Part shown: in pieces, positions 46,095 through 53,778 of the stretch
Position numbering within the stretch: position 1 is the first letter of the stretch
Layout of the letters: each line of letters starts with the position of its first letter
Assembly: GCA_045541875.1 (NCBI GenBank)
Contig: JAZQJX010000099.1
Location: 1-64,000, forward strand
Direction of reading: 5' to 3'
DNA: 64,000 nucleotides
Source: RGIG1828 sp045541875
Lineage (GTDB): Bacteria > Bacillota > Clostridia > UMGS1810
Position numbers and translations under genes: made by a program
Notes under the pieces: model-generated
Told to the model about the DNA's origin: nothing
Databases searched by the model: none
Seen by the model: the letters and a program-made list of their open reading frames with translations, nothing else

Positions 46095-46906
46095 GAACAG
46101 TCGGTTTTTCAGGAAAAAGTGGATCAGGAAAAAGTTTCAAAGCACTTTCTGTTGCATCTGACAATGATGTAAAATTAATAGTTGATGACGGACTTCTGAT
46201 ATGTGAAGGAAAAGTTCTTGCAGGAAAATCGGCAAAAAAAGAAAAGAACAAATATGCATCTGTTCTGAGAGCAATATTCAATGATGATGAACACGCCAAT
46301 CAGGTTAAAAAGGCAATAAAAAAATCCGGTGAAGATTCAATACTGATTCTCGGAACGAGCGAAAAAATGGTTAATCTTATAGCGGAAAAACTTGGAGTTT
46401 CACCTGTAGATAAACACATTCACATTGAAGACGTGGCAACAACTCAGGAAATAAAAATTGCAAATGATATGAGGATAAGATACGGAAAACATGTTATACC
46501 TGTTCCTACCCTTGAAATCAAAAGAACGTTTTCGGGATATCTTCTCGATCCGATAACTTCAATAAAAAAACTTGCAGACGGACTTTTTGATAAGAATTCA
46601 TCAGAACGCACAATCATAAGACCGACATACGGATATATGGGTGATTTTGAAATAACAGAAAAAGTACTTTGCCAGATTGCTCAGTATGAAGCATCAATTG
46701 TTGACGGGGTTGCATCTGTGGATAAGGTCGTATATTATCAGAACAATTTCAAAAATGAATTCAGGATTGATGTGACTCTCAAATATGGATATAACTTTAA
46801 AAATGTATGCTCATCCATTCAAACCCGAATTGCAGAATCGATTGACCATATGGCAGCCATATATATTGATTCGGTTGATGTGTGTGTTGTAAAGGTAAAA
46901 GTATGA
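46091..46906 (+). CDS. P-loop ATPase fused to an Asp23/Gls24-like domain
   Basis: A 271-residue protein. A Walker A motif, GFSGKSGSGKS (about 5-15), opens an N-terminal P-loop domain (about 1-130; VKLIVDDGLLI and SILILGTSEKMVNLI strands). The C-terminal 110 residues (about 160-271) resemble the Asp23/Gls24 (DUF322) fold, ending with the typical VTLKYGYNFKNVCSSIQTRI...MAAIYIDSVDVCVVKV pattern. The function is unknown: Gls24 proteins are linked to envelope stress or membrane association. It is translationally coupled to rex (ATGA overlap). A terminator follows at 46913. Confidence 0.75.
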   Translation: MRTVGFSGKSGSGKSFKALSVASDNDVKLIVDDGLLICEGKVLAGKSAKKEKNKYASVLRAIFNDDEHANQVKKAIKKSGEDSILILGTSEKMVNLIAEKLGVSPVDKHIHIEDVATTQEIKIANDMRIRYGKHVIPVPTLEIKRTFSGYLLDPITSIKKLADGLFDKNSSERTIIRPTYGYMGDFEITEKVLCQIAQYEASIVDGVASVDKVVYYQNNFKNEFRIDVTLKYGYNFKNVCSSIQTRIAESIDHMAAIYIDSVDVCVVKVKV

Positions 46907-46912
46907 AGATGT

Positions 46913-46957
46913 AAAGATGTATGATAAGAACATATGAACTTGTCATACATCTTTTTT
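46913..46957 (+). terminator. Terminator after the rex operon
   Basis: AAAGATGTATGATAAG (46913-46928) pairs with CTTGTCATACATCTTT (46939-46954), with one G-U pair, and is followed by further T residues. Confidence 0.88.
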
Positions 46958-47108
46958 TGATGAAAACATATTGGTTTTGGTTGGCGGTGTTAAACCTTAT
47001 TTTGATTATTTTAATTTGAAAATGTTTCAAAAAAATCGACTTTTATCTTTCAAATTCAGAAAATTTGACGAAATTTTGAAATTTTAGCCTTTGAAACTTG
47101 CAAAAGTG

Positions 47109-47137
47109 TTGACTCAGTAACCTGTTGGTGCTATAAT
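47109..47137 (+). promoter_or_regulatory. Promoter of gdhA
   Basis: TTGACT (47109-47114), 17-nt spacer, TATAAT (47132-47137): near-consensus, suggesting strong expression. The rest of 46958-47108 is AT-rich with nothing else recognised. Confidence 0.8.
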
Positions 47138-47143
47138 GAATAT

Positions 47144-47295
47144 TATATTTTTTGTATGGCAGATTTTCTAATTTATCTATTTCAGAAGATGCAGCTGTTT
47201 ATGTTTCAACTGCACCATAGCCTGTCGGAATCATTCCCGTGGGTTAAAGTTGCAAATTCTGTTGTACCATTCCTAATTTCTGAGGAGGATAAAAA
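47144..47295 (+). other. Structured gdhA 5' leader of about 150 nt
   Basis: Between the predicted transcript start and the GAGGAGG site lie an imperfect 8-bp hairpin, TGCAGCTG...CAACTGCA (about 47191-47215), and a second short hairpin around CGGAATCATTCCCG (about 47225-47238). I do not recognise a known riboswitch family or T-box motif. The leader is long enough to hold a regulatory RNA. Confidence 0.35.
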
Positions 47296-48651
47296 ATGAG
47301 TATTAAAAATGCATATCTTGCAAAAGTAATGGATGATGTTGTAAAACGTCATCCGGGAGAAAAGGAATTTCATCAGGCAGTAAAAGAAGTTCTCGAATCT
47401 CTTGATCCCGTAATCGTAAGACATCCTGAATTTGAAGAAACAGGTCTCATTGACAGAATTGTAGAGCCTGAACGTCTTATCTGTTTCAGAGTATCATGGA
47501 TTGATGATCAGGGCAAAGTTCAGGTTAACAGAGGTTTCAGAGTTCAGTTTAACTCTTGTATCGGACCATATAAGGGCGGTCTTCGTTTCCATCCTTCAGT
47601 TTATTCCGGTATCATAAAATTCCTTGGATTTGAACAGACATTCAAAAACAGTCTCACAGGTCTCCCCATTGGCGGAGGTAAAGGTGGTGCAGACTTTGAC
47701 CCAAGAGGAAAGAGTGATGCAGAGATTATGAGATTCTGTCAGGCATTTATGACAGAACTTTACAGATTTATCGGTCCCGACGTTGACGTGCCTGCAGGAG
47801 ATATAGGCTGCGGAACAAAAGAAATCGGATATCTTTTCGGTCAGTACAAAAGAATCAAAGCCTGCTGGAACAGCGGAGTTCTCACAGGTAAAGGTTATGA
47901 ATATGGCGGATCTCATATCAGACCTGAGGCAACAGGATTTGGCGCTACATACTATACATGTGAAGTTCTTGGACATTTTGGTGAAGAACTTAAAGGAAAG
48001 ACAGTTGCAGTGTCAGGTTTCGGTAATGTTGCATGGGGTGTTGCAAAAAAAGTTGCAGAACTTGGCGGTAAGGTTGTAACTCTTTCAGGTCCTGATGGTT
48101 ACATCTATGATCCTGACGGTGTAACAACAAGTGAAAAGATTGAATATATGCTGGAGATGAGAGCATCAGGACGTGACCGTGTTCAGGATTATGCTGATAA
48201 ATTCGGTTGTGAATTCCATCCCGGTGAAAAACCCTGGGGCGTAAAGGTAGACATTTGTATGCCTTGTGCAACTCAGAATGAGATAGACGTTAAAGAGGCA
48301 ACAAAAATTATTGATAATGGTACAAAATACTACATTGAAGTTGCAAATATGCCCACAACTGCAGAAGCATCAGCAATTCTTAAAGAAAAAGGTGTTATTA
48401 TTGCTCCTTCAAAAGCAGTTAACGCCGGAGGTGTTGCAGTATCTGCTCTTGAAATGGCTCAGAACTCAATGAGATATAGTTGGACTGCAGAAGAAGTTGA
48501 TGAAAAACTTAAGGGCATCATGGTAAACATTCATAATGTCTCAATGGCAGCAGCAGAAGAATACGGTCTTGGATATGACCTTGTGGCAGGTGCTAACATT
48601 GCAGGATTTATGAAAGTTGCAAAGGCTATGCTTGCACACGGTATTATCTGA
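47296..48651 (+). CDS. gdhA: Glutamate dehydrogenase, probably NADP-specific
   Basis: A 451-residue hexameric-type enzyme that interconverts 2-oxoglutarate, ammonia and glutamate. Active-site motifs: GGLRFHPSV, LPIGGGKGGADFDPRGKSDAEIMRFCQAF with the catalytic Lys, PAGDIGCGTKEIGYLFGQYK, and the nucleotide-binding SGFGNVAWGVAKK. Length and the FDPRGKSD loop match the bacterial NADP-dependent group. GAGGAGG is 8 nt before ATG 47296. It is monocistronic, between its own promoter and the terminator at 48676. It is probably the main ammonia-assimilating or glutamate-catabolic enzyme. Confidence 0.95.
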   Translation: MSIKNAYLAKVMDDVVKRHPGEKEFHQAVKEVLESLDPVIVRHPEFEETGLIDRIVEPERLICFRVSWIDDQGKVQVNRGFRVQFNSCIGPYKGGLRFHPSVYSGIIKFLGFEQTFKNSLTGLPIGGGKGGADFDPRGKSDAEIMRFCQAFMTELYRFIGPDVDVPAGDIGCGTKEIGYLFGQYKRIKACWNSGVLTGKGYEYGGSHIRPEATGFGATYYTCEVLGHFGEELKGKTVAVSGFGNVAWGVAKKVAELGGKVVTLSGPDGYIYDPDGVTTSEKIEYMLEMRASGRDRVQDYADKFGCEFHPGEKPWGVKVDICMPCATQNEIDVKEATKIIDNGTKYYIEVANMPTTAEASAILKEKGVIIAPSKAVNAGGVAVSALEMAQNSMRYSWTAEEVDEKLKGIMVNIHNVSMAAAEEYGLGYDLVAGANIAGFMKVAKAMLAHGII

Positions 48652-48675
48652 TTATATTATGTAAAAGCAAATAAT

Positions 48676-48719
48676 AAATGGTCTGTAAAATCTGATTGTG
48701 GATTTTACAGACCATTTTT
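48676..48719. terminator. Bidirectional terminator after gdhA
   Basis: AAATGGTCTGTAAAATC (48676-48692) pairs perfectly with GATTTTACAGACCATTT (48701-48717), followed by T residues. It serves gdhA and the convergent small genes. Confidence 0.92.
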
Positions 48720-48726
48720 GTGTACA

Positions 48727-49029
48727 CTATAATAGTTCGCTTATAAGTATGAAACCGATAATAATTGGCATTAAAGGATCTTCACCGTCACCGTTTAATA
48801 AAAGGAAAATTAGCACACCGATAAGAAGCAAATCGTCTGCCTCAAGACCTGCAAGGAGAGATTTGTTTTTTTGCCCATATGCAGCTATTTCTGAGGATTC
48901 ATTCTTTGAAACGTTATTTGTTTCGTGATTGTCAGCATATGTATCACCCCTCGCATGGGGGACAAAAACTTCGCCTGAATCATTTTCAGGGTTTACTCTG
49001 GCGTAACCGTCATAATATCTCCGATACAA
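48727..49029 (-). CDS. Small protein with hydrophobic C terminus, unknown
   Basis: A 100-residue protein with a polar N-terminal 60 residues and a hydrophobic C terminus in two segments (LLLIGVLIFLLLNGDGEDPLMPIIIGFILISELL). That end resembles small clostridial membrane-associated proteins of unknown role. The start is TTG 49029 with AAGGATG about 9 nt upstream. It is the last of three short minus-strand genes separated by 12 nt each. Function not recognised. Confidence 0.7.
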   Translation of the reverse strand: MYRRYYDGYARVNPENDSGEVFVPHARGDTYADNHETNNVSKNESSEIAAYGQKNKSLLAGLEADDLLLIGVLIFLLLNGDGEDPLMPIIIGFILISELL

Positions 49030-49041
49030 AATAACACATCC

Positions 49042-49344
49042 TTATAAGTCTTTGAAAACAGATGAAAGTTTGGTTAGTTTCAGCATTTTTATTGCTTTAT
49101 CAATGTTGTCTGCTCTTGACTGTCTCATATACGGCTTTAGGGCAGACAGAAGATTAATTCTGTTGTCACCGGCGTAGTTAAGAGATGACACAGCATTTTT
49201 GACAGTTGTCTCAAAATTATCATCAAGTCCGGTTTCTGATTTGCTTTCAGATTGCGAATTGGAGTTTAAAAGAGACGACACCATATCCATAGCACCGGGA
49301 TTTGACATAATCTGCTTTAATTTTTCAACTAAATCATCAGACAT
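49042..49344 (-). CDS. Small unknown protein (middle of a three-gene cluster)
   Basis: A 100-residue soluble, mostly helical, Ser/Asn-rich protein. The N terminus (LVEKLKQIMSNPGAMDMVSSLLNS) and C terminus (LLSALKPYMRQSRADNIDKAIKMLKLTKLSSVF) are helical and separated by a flexible Ser-rich stretch. GGAGAGG lies 5-6 nt before ATG 49344. It overlaps no neighbour. Function not recognised; the helical ends suggest protein interaction. Confidence 0.72.
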   Translation of the reverse strand: MSDDLVEKLKQIMSNPGAMDMVSSLLNSNSQSESKSETGLDDNFETTVKNAVSSLNYAGDNRINLLSALKPYMRQSRADNIDKAIKMLKLTKLSSVFKDL

Positions 49345-49356
49345 TATAACCTCTCC

Positions 49357-49614
49357 TCACTTTAAAAATTTGTTTACTTTTTTCAGTATTGAAGGATTAT
49401 TTTTCAAAAGTTCAAGGAGTTCTCTGTCAGACATTGCACCGAGTTTGTCAGCAAAAACGCCGAGTCCCATAGAACGCATTTTCGCCATTGCTTTTGATTT
49501 GTCTGTGTTTTTGATAATTCTTTCTATATCTTCGTCACCAAGCGAAGATACTTTTGATGTATCATTATTCATATTTTTTAAAAGTTCTCTGATGATATCA
49601 TCCGAGTTTTTCAT
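49357..49614 (-). CDS. Small unknown protein (first of a three-gene cluster)
   Basis: An 85-residue helical, charged protein, with NSDDIIRELLKNMNND at its start, SLGDEDIERIIKNTDKSKAM in the middle and LLELLKNNPSILKKVNKFLK at the end. A TATAAT (49644-49639) would start transcription near 49632, so the in-frame ATG at 49635 is too early; ATG 49614, after AAAGGA, is preferred. The -35 is weak. It lies upstream of the two other small genes with 12-nt gaps. Function not recognised. Confidence 0.65.
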   Translation of the reverse strand: MKNSDDIIRELLKNMNNDTSKVSSLGDEDIERIIKNTDKSKAMAKMRSMGLGVFADKLGAMSDRELLELLKNNPSILKKVNKFLK

Positions 49615-49888
49615 CCATGCATCATCCTTTCTCATAGAATTATATGCGTGCTTCAGAAAAAATGTGCATAATAAGACACTTAATGAAATGCTTAAAAATA
49701 AGGAACTTGACAGAAGAACAGCGCTTGCTATTAATAACCTTGGAAAAAGAATAGGTAAAACAGTTGTGTTTGTTGAGGTATAATAAATAAAGCAAATGAT
49801 TTTGCATAAAATTTAAAATTTGTGTATATATACAGATGCGATTATATTTATTTATCAAATAAATACGTAATTTTGTACAATTTACATA

Positions 49889-49925
49889 TTGAAAACATAT
49901 AATACTTGATGTATAATTATACATC
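49889..49925 (+). promoter_or_regulatory. argF promoter overlapped by a candidate ARG box
   Basis: TTGAAA (49889-49894), 17-nt spacer, TATAAT (49912-49917). A perfect 18-bp palindrome, GATGTATAATTATACATC (49908-49925), covers the -10. It has the layout of ArgR/AhrC sites (TGnATN4ATnCA). A related TGTATATATACA palindrome lies about 95 bp upstream. Repression by arginine is inferred. The remainder of 49636-49888 is AT-rich and holds no accepted gene. Confidence 0.65.
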
Positions 49926-49989
49926 ATATGTATGTAACGAAAATATAAGAACCATATAACCTTAATAATTGAAAGGGGACAAATTAATC

Positions 49990-50910
49990 ATGAAACATCT
50001 CATTAGTTTAAATGACTGCTCAACAGAAGAGATACATAATCTTTTGAATCTTGCAATTAAATTAAAAAAAGAAAATTATGCAGGTATAAAACATCACATT
50101 CTCAAAGGAAAATCCCTGGGAATGATTTTTACAAAATCTTCAACCCGTACAAGAGTATCCTTTGAAGTCGGAATGTATCAACTTGGCGGTCAGTCGCTTT
50201 TCTTGTCCAGCAATGATATTCAACTTGGCAGAGGCGAAACAATATATGACACTGCAAACGTGCTTTCACGTTATCTTGACGGAATAATGATAAGAACATT
50301 TGACCATCAGGATGTACTTGATCTTGCGAAATACGGTCAGATAAGCATAATCAACGGTCTTACCGATCTTTTGCACCCCTGTCAGATTCTTGCTGACCTT
50401 CAGACCATATATGAACACAAAGGAAAACTTGAAGGACTTAAACTATGCTATGTTGGTGACGGAAACAACATTTCAAACTCACTTCTTCATGGATGTACAA
50501 AAGTGGGAATGAACATAAGCATTGCATCACCAAAAGGCTATGAGTGTGATGAAGAGTGCATTGAAAATGCTAAAAATACTGCAAAAAAGACATCTTGCTC
50601 CGTTGTTTTAACAGATGATCCTAAGGAAGCCATAAAGAACGCAGATATAGTTGTTACAGACACCTGGGTGAGTATGGGACAGGAAAGCGAAAAGCAGGAG
50701 AGAATTAAGATTTTTGGTTCATACACGGTAGATGACAAACTCTTTGCAATGGCAAAAGATGATGCGATATTTATGCATTGTCTTCCTGCATACAGAGGAT
50801 ATGAGGTGACAGACTCTGTTATAGATGGACCCAGAAGTGTCATCTTTGATGAAGCAGAAAACAGACTTCATGCTCAAAAGGCAGTAATGGCAACAGTAAT
50901 GGCAGATTGA
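49990..50910 (+). CDS. argF: Ornithine carbamoyltransferase
   Basis: A 306-residue enzyme that makes citrulline from ornithine and carbamoyl phosphate. Motifs: the carbamoyl-phosphate site KSSTRTRVSFE, DLLHPCQILADLQTI, the DTWVSMG loop of ornithine (rather than aspartate) transcarbamylases, and FMHCLPAYRGYEVT with the catalytic Cys. ATG 49990 gives the typical N terminus; AAAGGGG lies about 11 nt upstream. The TTG at 49969 overlaps that site and is rejected. The ARG-box-like palindrome suggests it serves arginine synthesis. Confidence 0.95.
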   Translation: MKHLISLNDCSTEEIHNLLNLAIKLKKENYAGIKHHILKGKSLGMIFTKSSTRTRVSFEVGMYQLGGQSLFLSSNDIQLGRGETIYDTANVLSRYLDGIMIRTFDHQDVLDLAKYGQISIINGLTDLLHPCQILADLQTIYEHKGKLEGLKLCYVGDGNNISNSLLHGCTKVGMNISIASPKGYECDEECIENAKNTAKKTSCSVVLTDDPKEAIKNADIVVTDTWVSMGQESEKQERIKIFGSYTVDDKLFAMAKDDAIFMHCLPAYRGYEVTDSVIDGPRSVIFDEAENRLHAQKAVMATVMAD

Positions 50911-50925
50911 TTTTTAAAAAGAAAA

Positions 50926-51056
50926 AATAACCGTCTTTGCAAAAATTACAATCACAAATTGTGACTATCTTTTCTAAAAAAAGAGATAATAAACAAAGGT
51001 GATGTGTAGTGGAAACTTTTGTTTTCAACAGAAGAAAAATTGCAAAGACGGTTATT
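50926..51056. repeat. 17-bp inverted repeat spanning the 5' end of the next gene
   Basis: AATAACCGTCTTTGCAA (50926-50942) is the exact complement of TTGCAAAGACGGTTATT (51040-51056), 97 bp apart. The right arm lies inside the first codons of the gene at 51009, so its ribosome binding site and start would sit in the loop. It could be a translation control or a duplicated fragment. Confidence 0.6.
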
Positions 51057-52202
51057 GTTATTTTTTTCATTTTACTTTCTCTGATGTGTGTTGTGTATGC
51101 ATTTTTTAGCATAGTAAATCTTGTAAAAATAAAAAATGCATTTGAACTTACATTTTCACAAATGGCAGACGAGTGGTCAGAAGGATTATCTTGTCTTTCA
51201 CTTCCCGATATTGAAAAAGGGAATTCTTATTTGCTTGATATTCAATCAGTTTCTGACAAAACAAATAAACTTGTTGCCACATATACTCCCGGGGAAAATG
51301 GCGGAATCGGCAATTTGAGTTTTGTCAATTCATCAGGTGACAAAGCAAATCTGTATGACATAATCGGACTTGTGGCAGGTTTAAAAGAAGAAGAGAGCAT
51401 TACAACATCTGCCATTATGAAAATGAATGATATACCTAGTTATAAAACTTTGGAATGTTTTTCATCAGCAACACAAAATTCGTCAAATTCTTTTTTACAA
51501 AATATTTCATGTGTTTTTGGTGATGATTTATCTATGCCTGAAATCAACAGGAAAAAACTTGGTTATAACGCAGTTCTTTTTCTTGCAAAATCAGATTTTA
51601 AACCCGGAAAAACAATCTATGTATCCAATAAGTCTCAAATTGTAAAAGCAAGAAAGTATTCCGTTGAATTAAAAAAAGAACATCTGAAAGATTTTATTGA
51701 AAAAGTGACTTCTGATAACAGTGTGGAAAATACGCAGTTGGTTCAATATATAAAAAAATCCTTTTTGGATTTAATAAATGACTGCCAAAGCGGAGAATTT
51801 ATAATAAGCGCAGTTTTGCACGGCGGTAAGGTGTTGTCAGTTGAATGTGAAACCCCAAAAATTGATGGCGATTCATATCTTTTTTATGTTGAAAAAGGAG
51901 ATGGTGACGGAAAAATACAGTTTAACCTGAAAAATGTTTCAAAAGACAAAGATTTAATGCAACTGACTGCAAAATGTGACGGAAAAAAAGTTGACATTTC
52001 ATATGTTAACACCTATCCGAAAGTCACACTAAATGCCAAGTCAGAAGACGATAAAATGAAATTGAATTTTTCCGGAAGAGGCAGATTGTCTTTGAATCTT
52101 ATTGCGCAAAAGACAGATTGTTCGTATAATATGAAGTTTTACAAGGATAAACTTTTTATGTATCAGCCATTTTTGGATGTTCGTATTACAAAAATCAATT
52201 AA
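51009..52202 (+). CDS. Membrane-anchored extracytoplasmic protein of unknown function
   Basis: A 397-residue protein with an N-terminal anchor helix (about 13-38, IAKTVIVIFFILLSLMCVVYAFF) and a large beta-rich extracellular region with alternating strands. The C-terminal half (about 270-397) has evenly spaced strands such as YLFYVEKGDGDGKIQFNLKNV, KVDISYVNTYPKVTLNA and MKLNFSGRGRLSLNL that suggest a lipocalin- or LolA-like sheet, but I do not recognise a family. The start is GTG 51009, 8 nt after AAAGGTGATG. Its 5' end forms one arm of a 17-bp inverted repeat. Confidence 0.72.
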   Translation: METFVFNRRKIAKTVIVIFFILLSLMCVVYAFFSIVNLVKIKNAFELTFSQMADEWSEGLSCLSLPDIEKGNSYLLDIQSVSDKTNKLVATYTPGENGGIGNLSFVNSSGDKANLYDIIGLVAGLKEEESITTSAIMKMNDIPSYKTLECFSSATQNSSNSFLQNISCVFGDDLSMPEINRKKLGYNAVLFLAKSDFKPGKTIYVSNKSQIVKARKYSVELKKEHLKDFIEKVTSDNSVENTQLVQYIKKSFLDLINDCQSGEFIISAVLHGGKVLSVECETPKIDGDSYLFYVEKGDGDGKIQFNLKNVSKDKDLMQLTAKCDGKKVDISYVNTYPKVTLNAKSEDDKMKLNFSGRGRLSLNLIAQKTDCSYNMKFYKDKLFMYQPFLDVRITKIN

Positions 52203-52255
52203 TTAATCTGTGAAAATATCGATTTAATGATGCTCTTATTTGTATATATTTATGT

Positions 52256-52284
52256 TTGACATAATATGACATCTGTTGTAAAAT
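52256..52284 (+). promoter_or_regulatory. Promoter of the MATE transporter
   Basis: TTGACA (52256-52261), 17-nt spacer, TAAAAT (52279-52284); predicted start near 52291, only about 13 nt before a strong hairpin. Confidence 0.7.
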
Positions 52285-52303
52285 ATTGAAAGATAGTTTT
52301 GAT

Positions 52304-52342
52304 GGAGATTGTGAAAATCAAAGTTTTTCGCATCTCCTTTTT
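52304..52342 (+). promoter_or_regulatory. Terminator-like hairpin in the MATE leader
   Basis: GGAGATTGTGAAAA (52304-52317) pairs with TTTTCGCATCTCC (52325-52337), with one bulge and a G-U pair, followed by five T residues. It lies between promoter and ribosome binding site, so it looks like an attenuator or a 5' stabilising stem. It is too close to the transcript start for a conventional aptamer upstream of it. Confidence 0.55.
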
Positions 52343-52363
52343 GTATGAACCAAGGAGGAAAAT

Positions 52364-53725
52364 ATGCAACAGAATGAAAAATCCCGTATGCTTGGCACAA
52401 TGAAAATGTCAAGACTTGTTCCTACAGTTGCCGTACCCATAATGATAAGTTTGTTGGTGCAGGCACTTTATAATATTGTCGACAGTATTTTTGTCGCAAA
52501 ATATAGCCAGGATGCATTGACAGCAGTATCTTTGGCATATCCCATACAAATGCTTATGATTGCCGTTTCCACAGGACTTGGCACAGGTATCAATGCCGTG
52601 ACATCAAGGTTTCTTGGCAAAAAGAATTCAGAAGATGCAGTAAAGGCTGCAGGCAACGGTCTCACCCTTATGCTTTCCGGATTTGTAATTTTTCTGATTT
52701 TCGGTCTGTTCTTTTCAGATGATGCCTTCAGGCTTCTCACAAAAGATGAAACTTTAAGAGACCTTGGTGTGGTATATCTTTCGACTGTATGCACTTTTAG
52801 TTTCGGACTATTTTGTGCAATTCTTTTTGAACGCCTTATGCAATCAACAGGTAACACAATCCTTTCCATGGTGACACAAATTACCGGTGCTGTTGTAAAT
52901 ATCATACTCGATCCCATAATGATTTTTGGAATGTTTGGATTCCCCGAAATGGGTATCAGAGGAGCGGCAGTTGCAACTGTTATCGGTCAGGTTTCAAGCA
53001 TGGCTTTGGGATTTTTTATAAATCAGACTAAAAACAAAGAACTCAAACTCAACATCAGAAGTCTTATTCTTAAAAAAGGAATTGTAAGGGAGATTTTAAG
53101 AGTTGGAATTCCAAGTATGATAATGCAGTCAATTTCTTCTGTTATGAATGTGACATTCAATGCAATCTTGATTGTATACGGAAAGGCGGCTGTAAATATC
53201 CTTGGAATTTATTTCAAATTACAGTCATTTGTATTTATGCCGATTTTTGGCCTTAGTAACGGTCTTGTACCAATCATAGGCTATAACTACGGTGCAAGGA
53301 ATAAAGAGAGGATATATTCGGCAATAAAAACGGCTCTTGTATGGGCAATGTCGGTTATGGTTGTGGGAATGACAATATTTTTGATTTTCCCAAAAGCACT
53401 ACTTTCTCTTTTTGAATCGGGAACAGTCAGCGAGATCACAACAGTCGGCTCAATTGCCCTTAGAACCATATGTATTCATTTTCCGCTTGCTGCAATAGGA
53501 ATAACATTAAGCACAACTTTTCAGGCAATCGGAAAAGGATTGTACAGCATGATTATGAGCATTTGCAGACAGCTTCTTGTACTGATTCCCGCTGCGTGGA
53601 TTCTTTCGAAAATTGGAGGACTTAATGTTATCTGGTGGAGTTTTGTTATTGCAGAAGGCGTGTGCCTTGTGATATGCCTGTTTATGTACAATAATGTAAA
53701 CCGAAGAATTTTTAAACATTTATAA
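52364..53725 (+). CDS. MATE-family efflux transporter
   Basis: A 453-residue multidrug and toxin extrusion type exporter with twelve transmembrane helices in two homologous halves. Segments typical of the family: PIMISLLVQALYNIVDSIFVA, GLGTGINAVTSRFLGKKN, and in the second half GIPSMIMQSISSVMNV and FGLSNGLVPIIGYNYGARN. MATE proteins exchange sodium or protons for cationic compounds. CAAGGAGG is 7 nt before ATG 52364. It has its own promoter with a hairpin leader. A perfect terminator follows. Confidence 0.92.
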   Translation: MQQNEKSRMLGTMKMSRLVPTVAVPIMISLLVQALYNIVDSIFVAKYSQDALTAVSLAYPIQMLMIAVSTGLGTGINAVTSRFLGKKNSEDAVKAAGNGLTLMLSGFVIFLIFGLFFSDDAFRLLTKDETLRDLGVVYLSTVCTFSFGLFCAILFERLMQSTGNTILSMVTQITGAVVNIILDPIMIFGMFGFPEMGIRGAAVATVIGQVSSMALGFFINQTKNKELKLNIRSLILKKGIVREILRVGIPSMIMQSISSVMNVTFNAILIVYGKAAVNILGIYFKLQSFVFMPIFGLSNGLVPIIGYNYGARNKERIYSAIKTALVWAMSVMVVGMTIFLIFPKALLSLFESGTVSEITTVGSIALRTICIHFPLAAIGITLSTTFQAIGKGLYSMIMSICRQLLVLIPAAWILSKIGGLNVIWWSFVIAEGVCLVICLFMYNNVNRRIFKHL

Positions 53726-53732
53726 AAACAAA

Positions 53733-53775
53733 ATTGGACTGTAAATTAATTCAGCAAATTAATTTACAGTCCAAT
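53733..53775. terminator. Bidirectional terminator between MATE and murI genes
   Basis: ATTGGACTGTAAATTAATT (53733-53751) and AATTAATTTACAGTCCAAT (53757-53775) form a perfect 19-bp stem with a 5-nt loop. T tracts are short. Confidence 0.8.
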
Positions 53776-53778
53776 GCT

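Noticed and set aside
47041..47295. T-box or known riboswitch before gdhA
   Set aside because: No T-box sequence and no known aptamer core was recognised, so only an unnamed leader is reported.
49675..49783. Possible remnant coding tail (ending RIGKTVVFVEV) upstream of argF
   Set aside because: Only about 31 codons from an ATG, with no ribosome binding site or recognised homology. The longer frame is antisense to the small genes. It could be a gene remnant, but the evidence is too thin.
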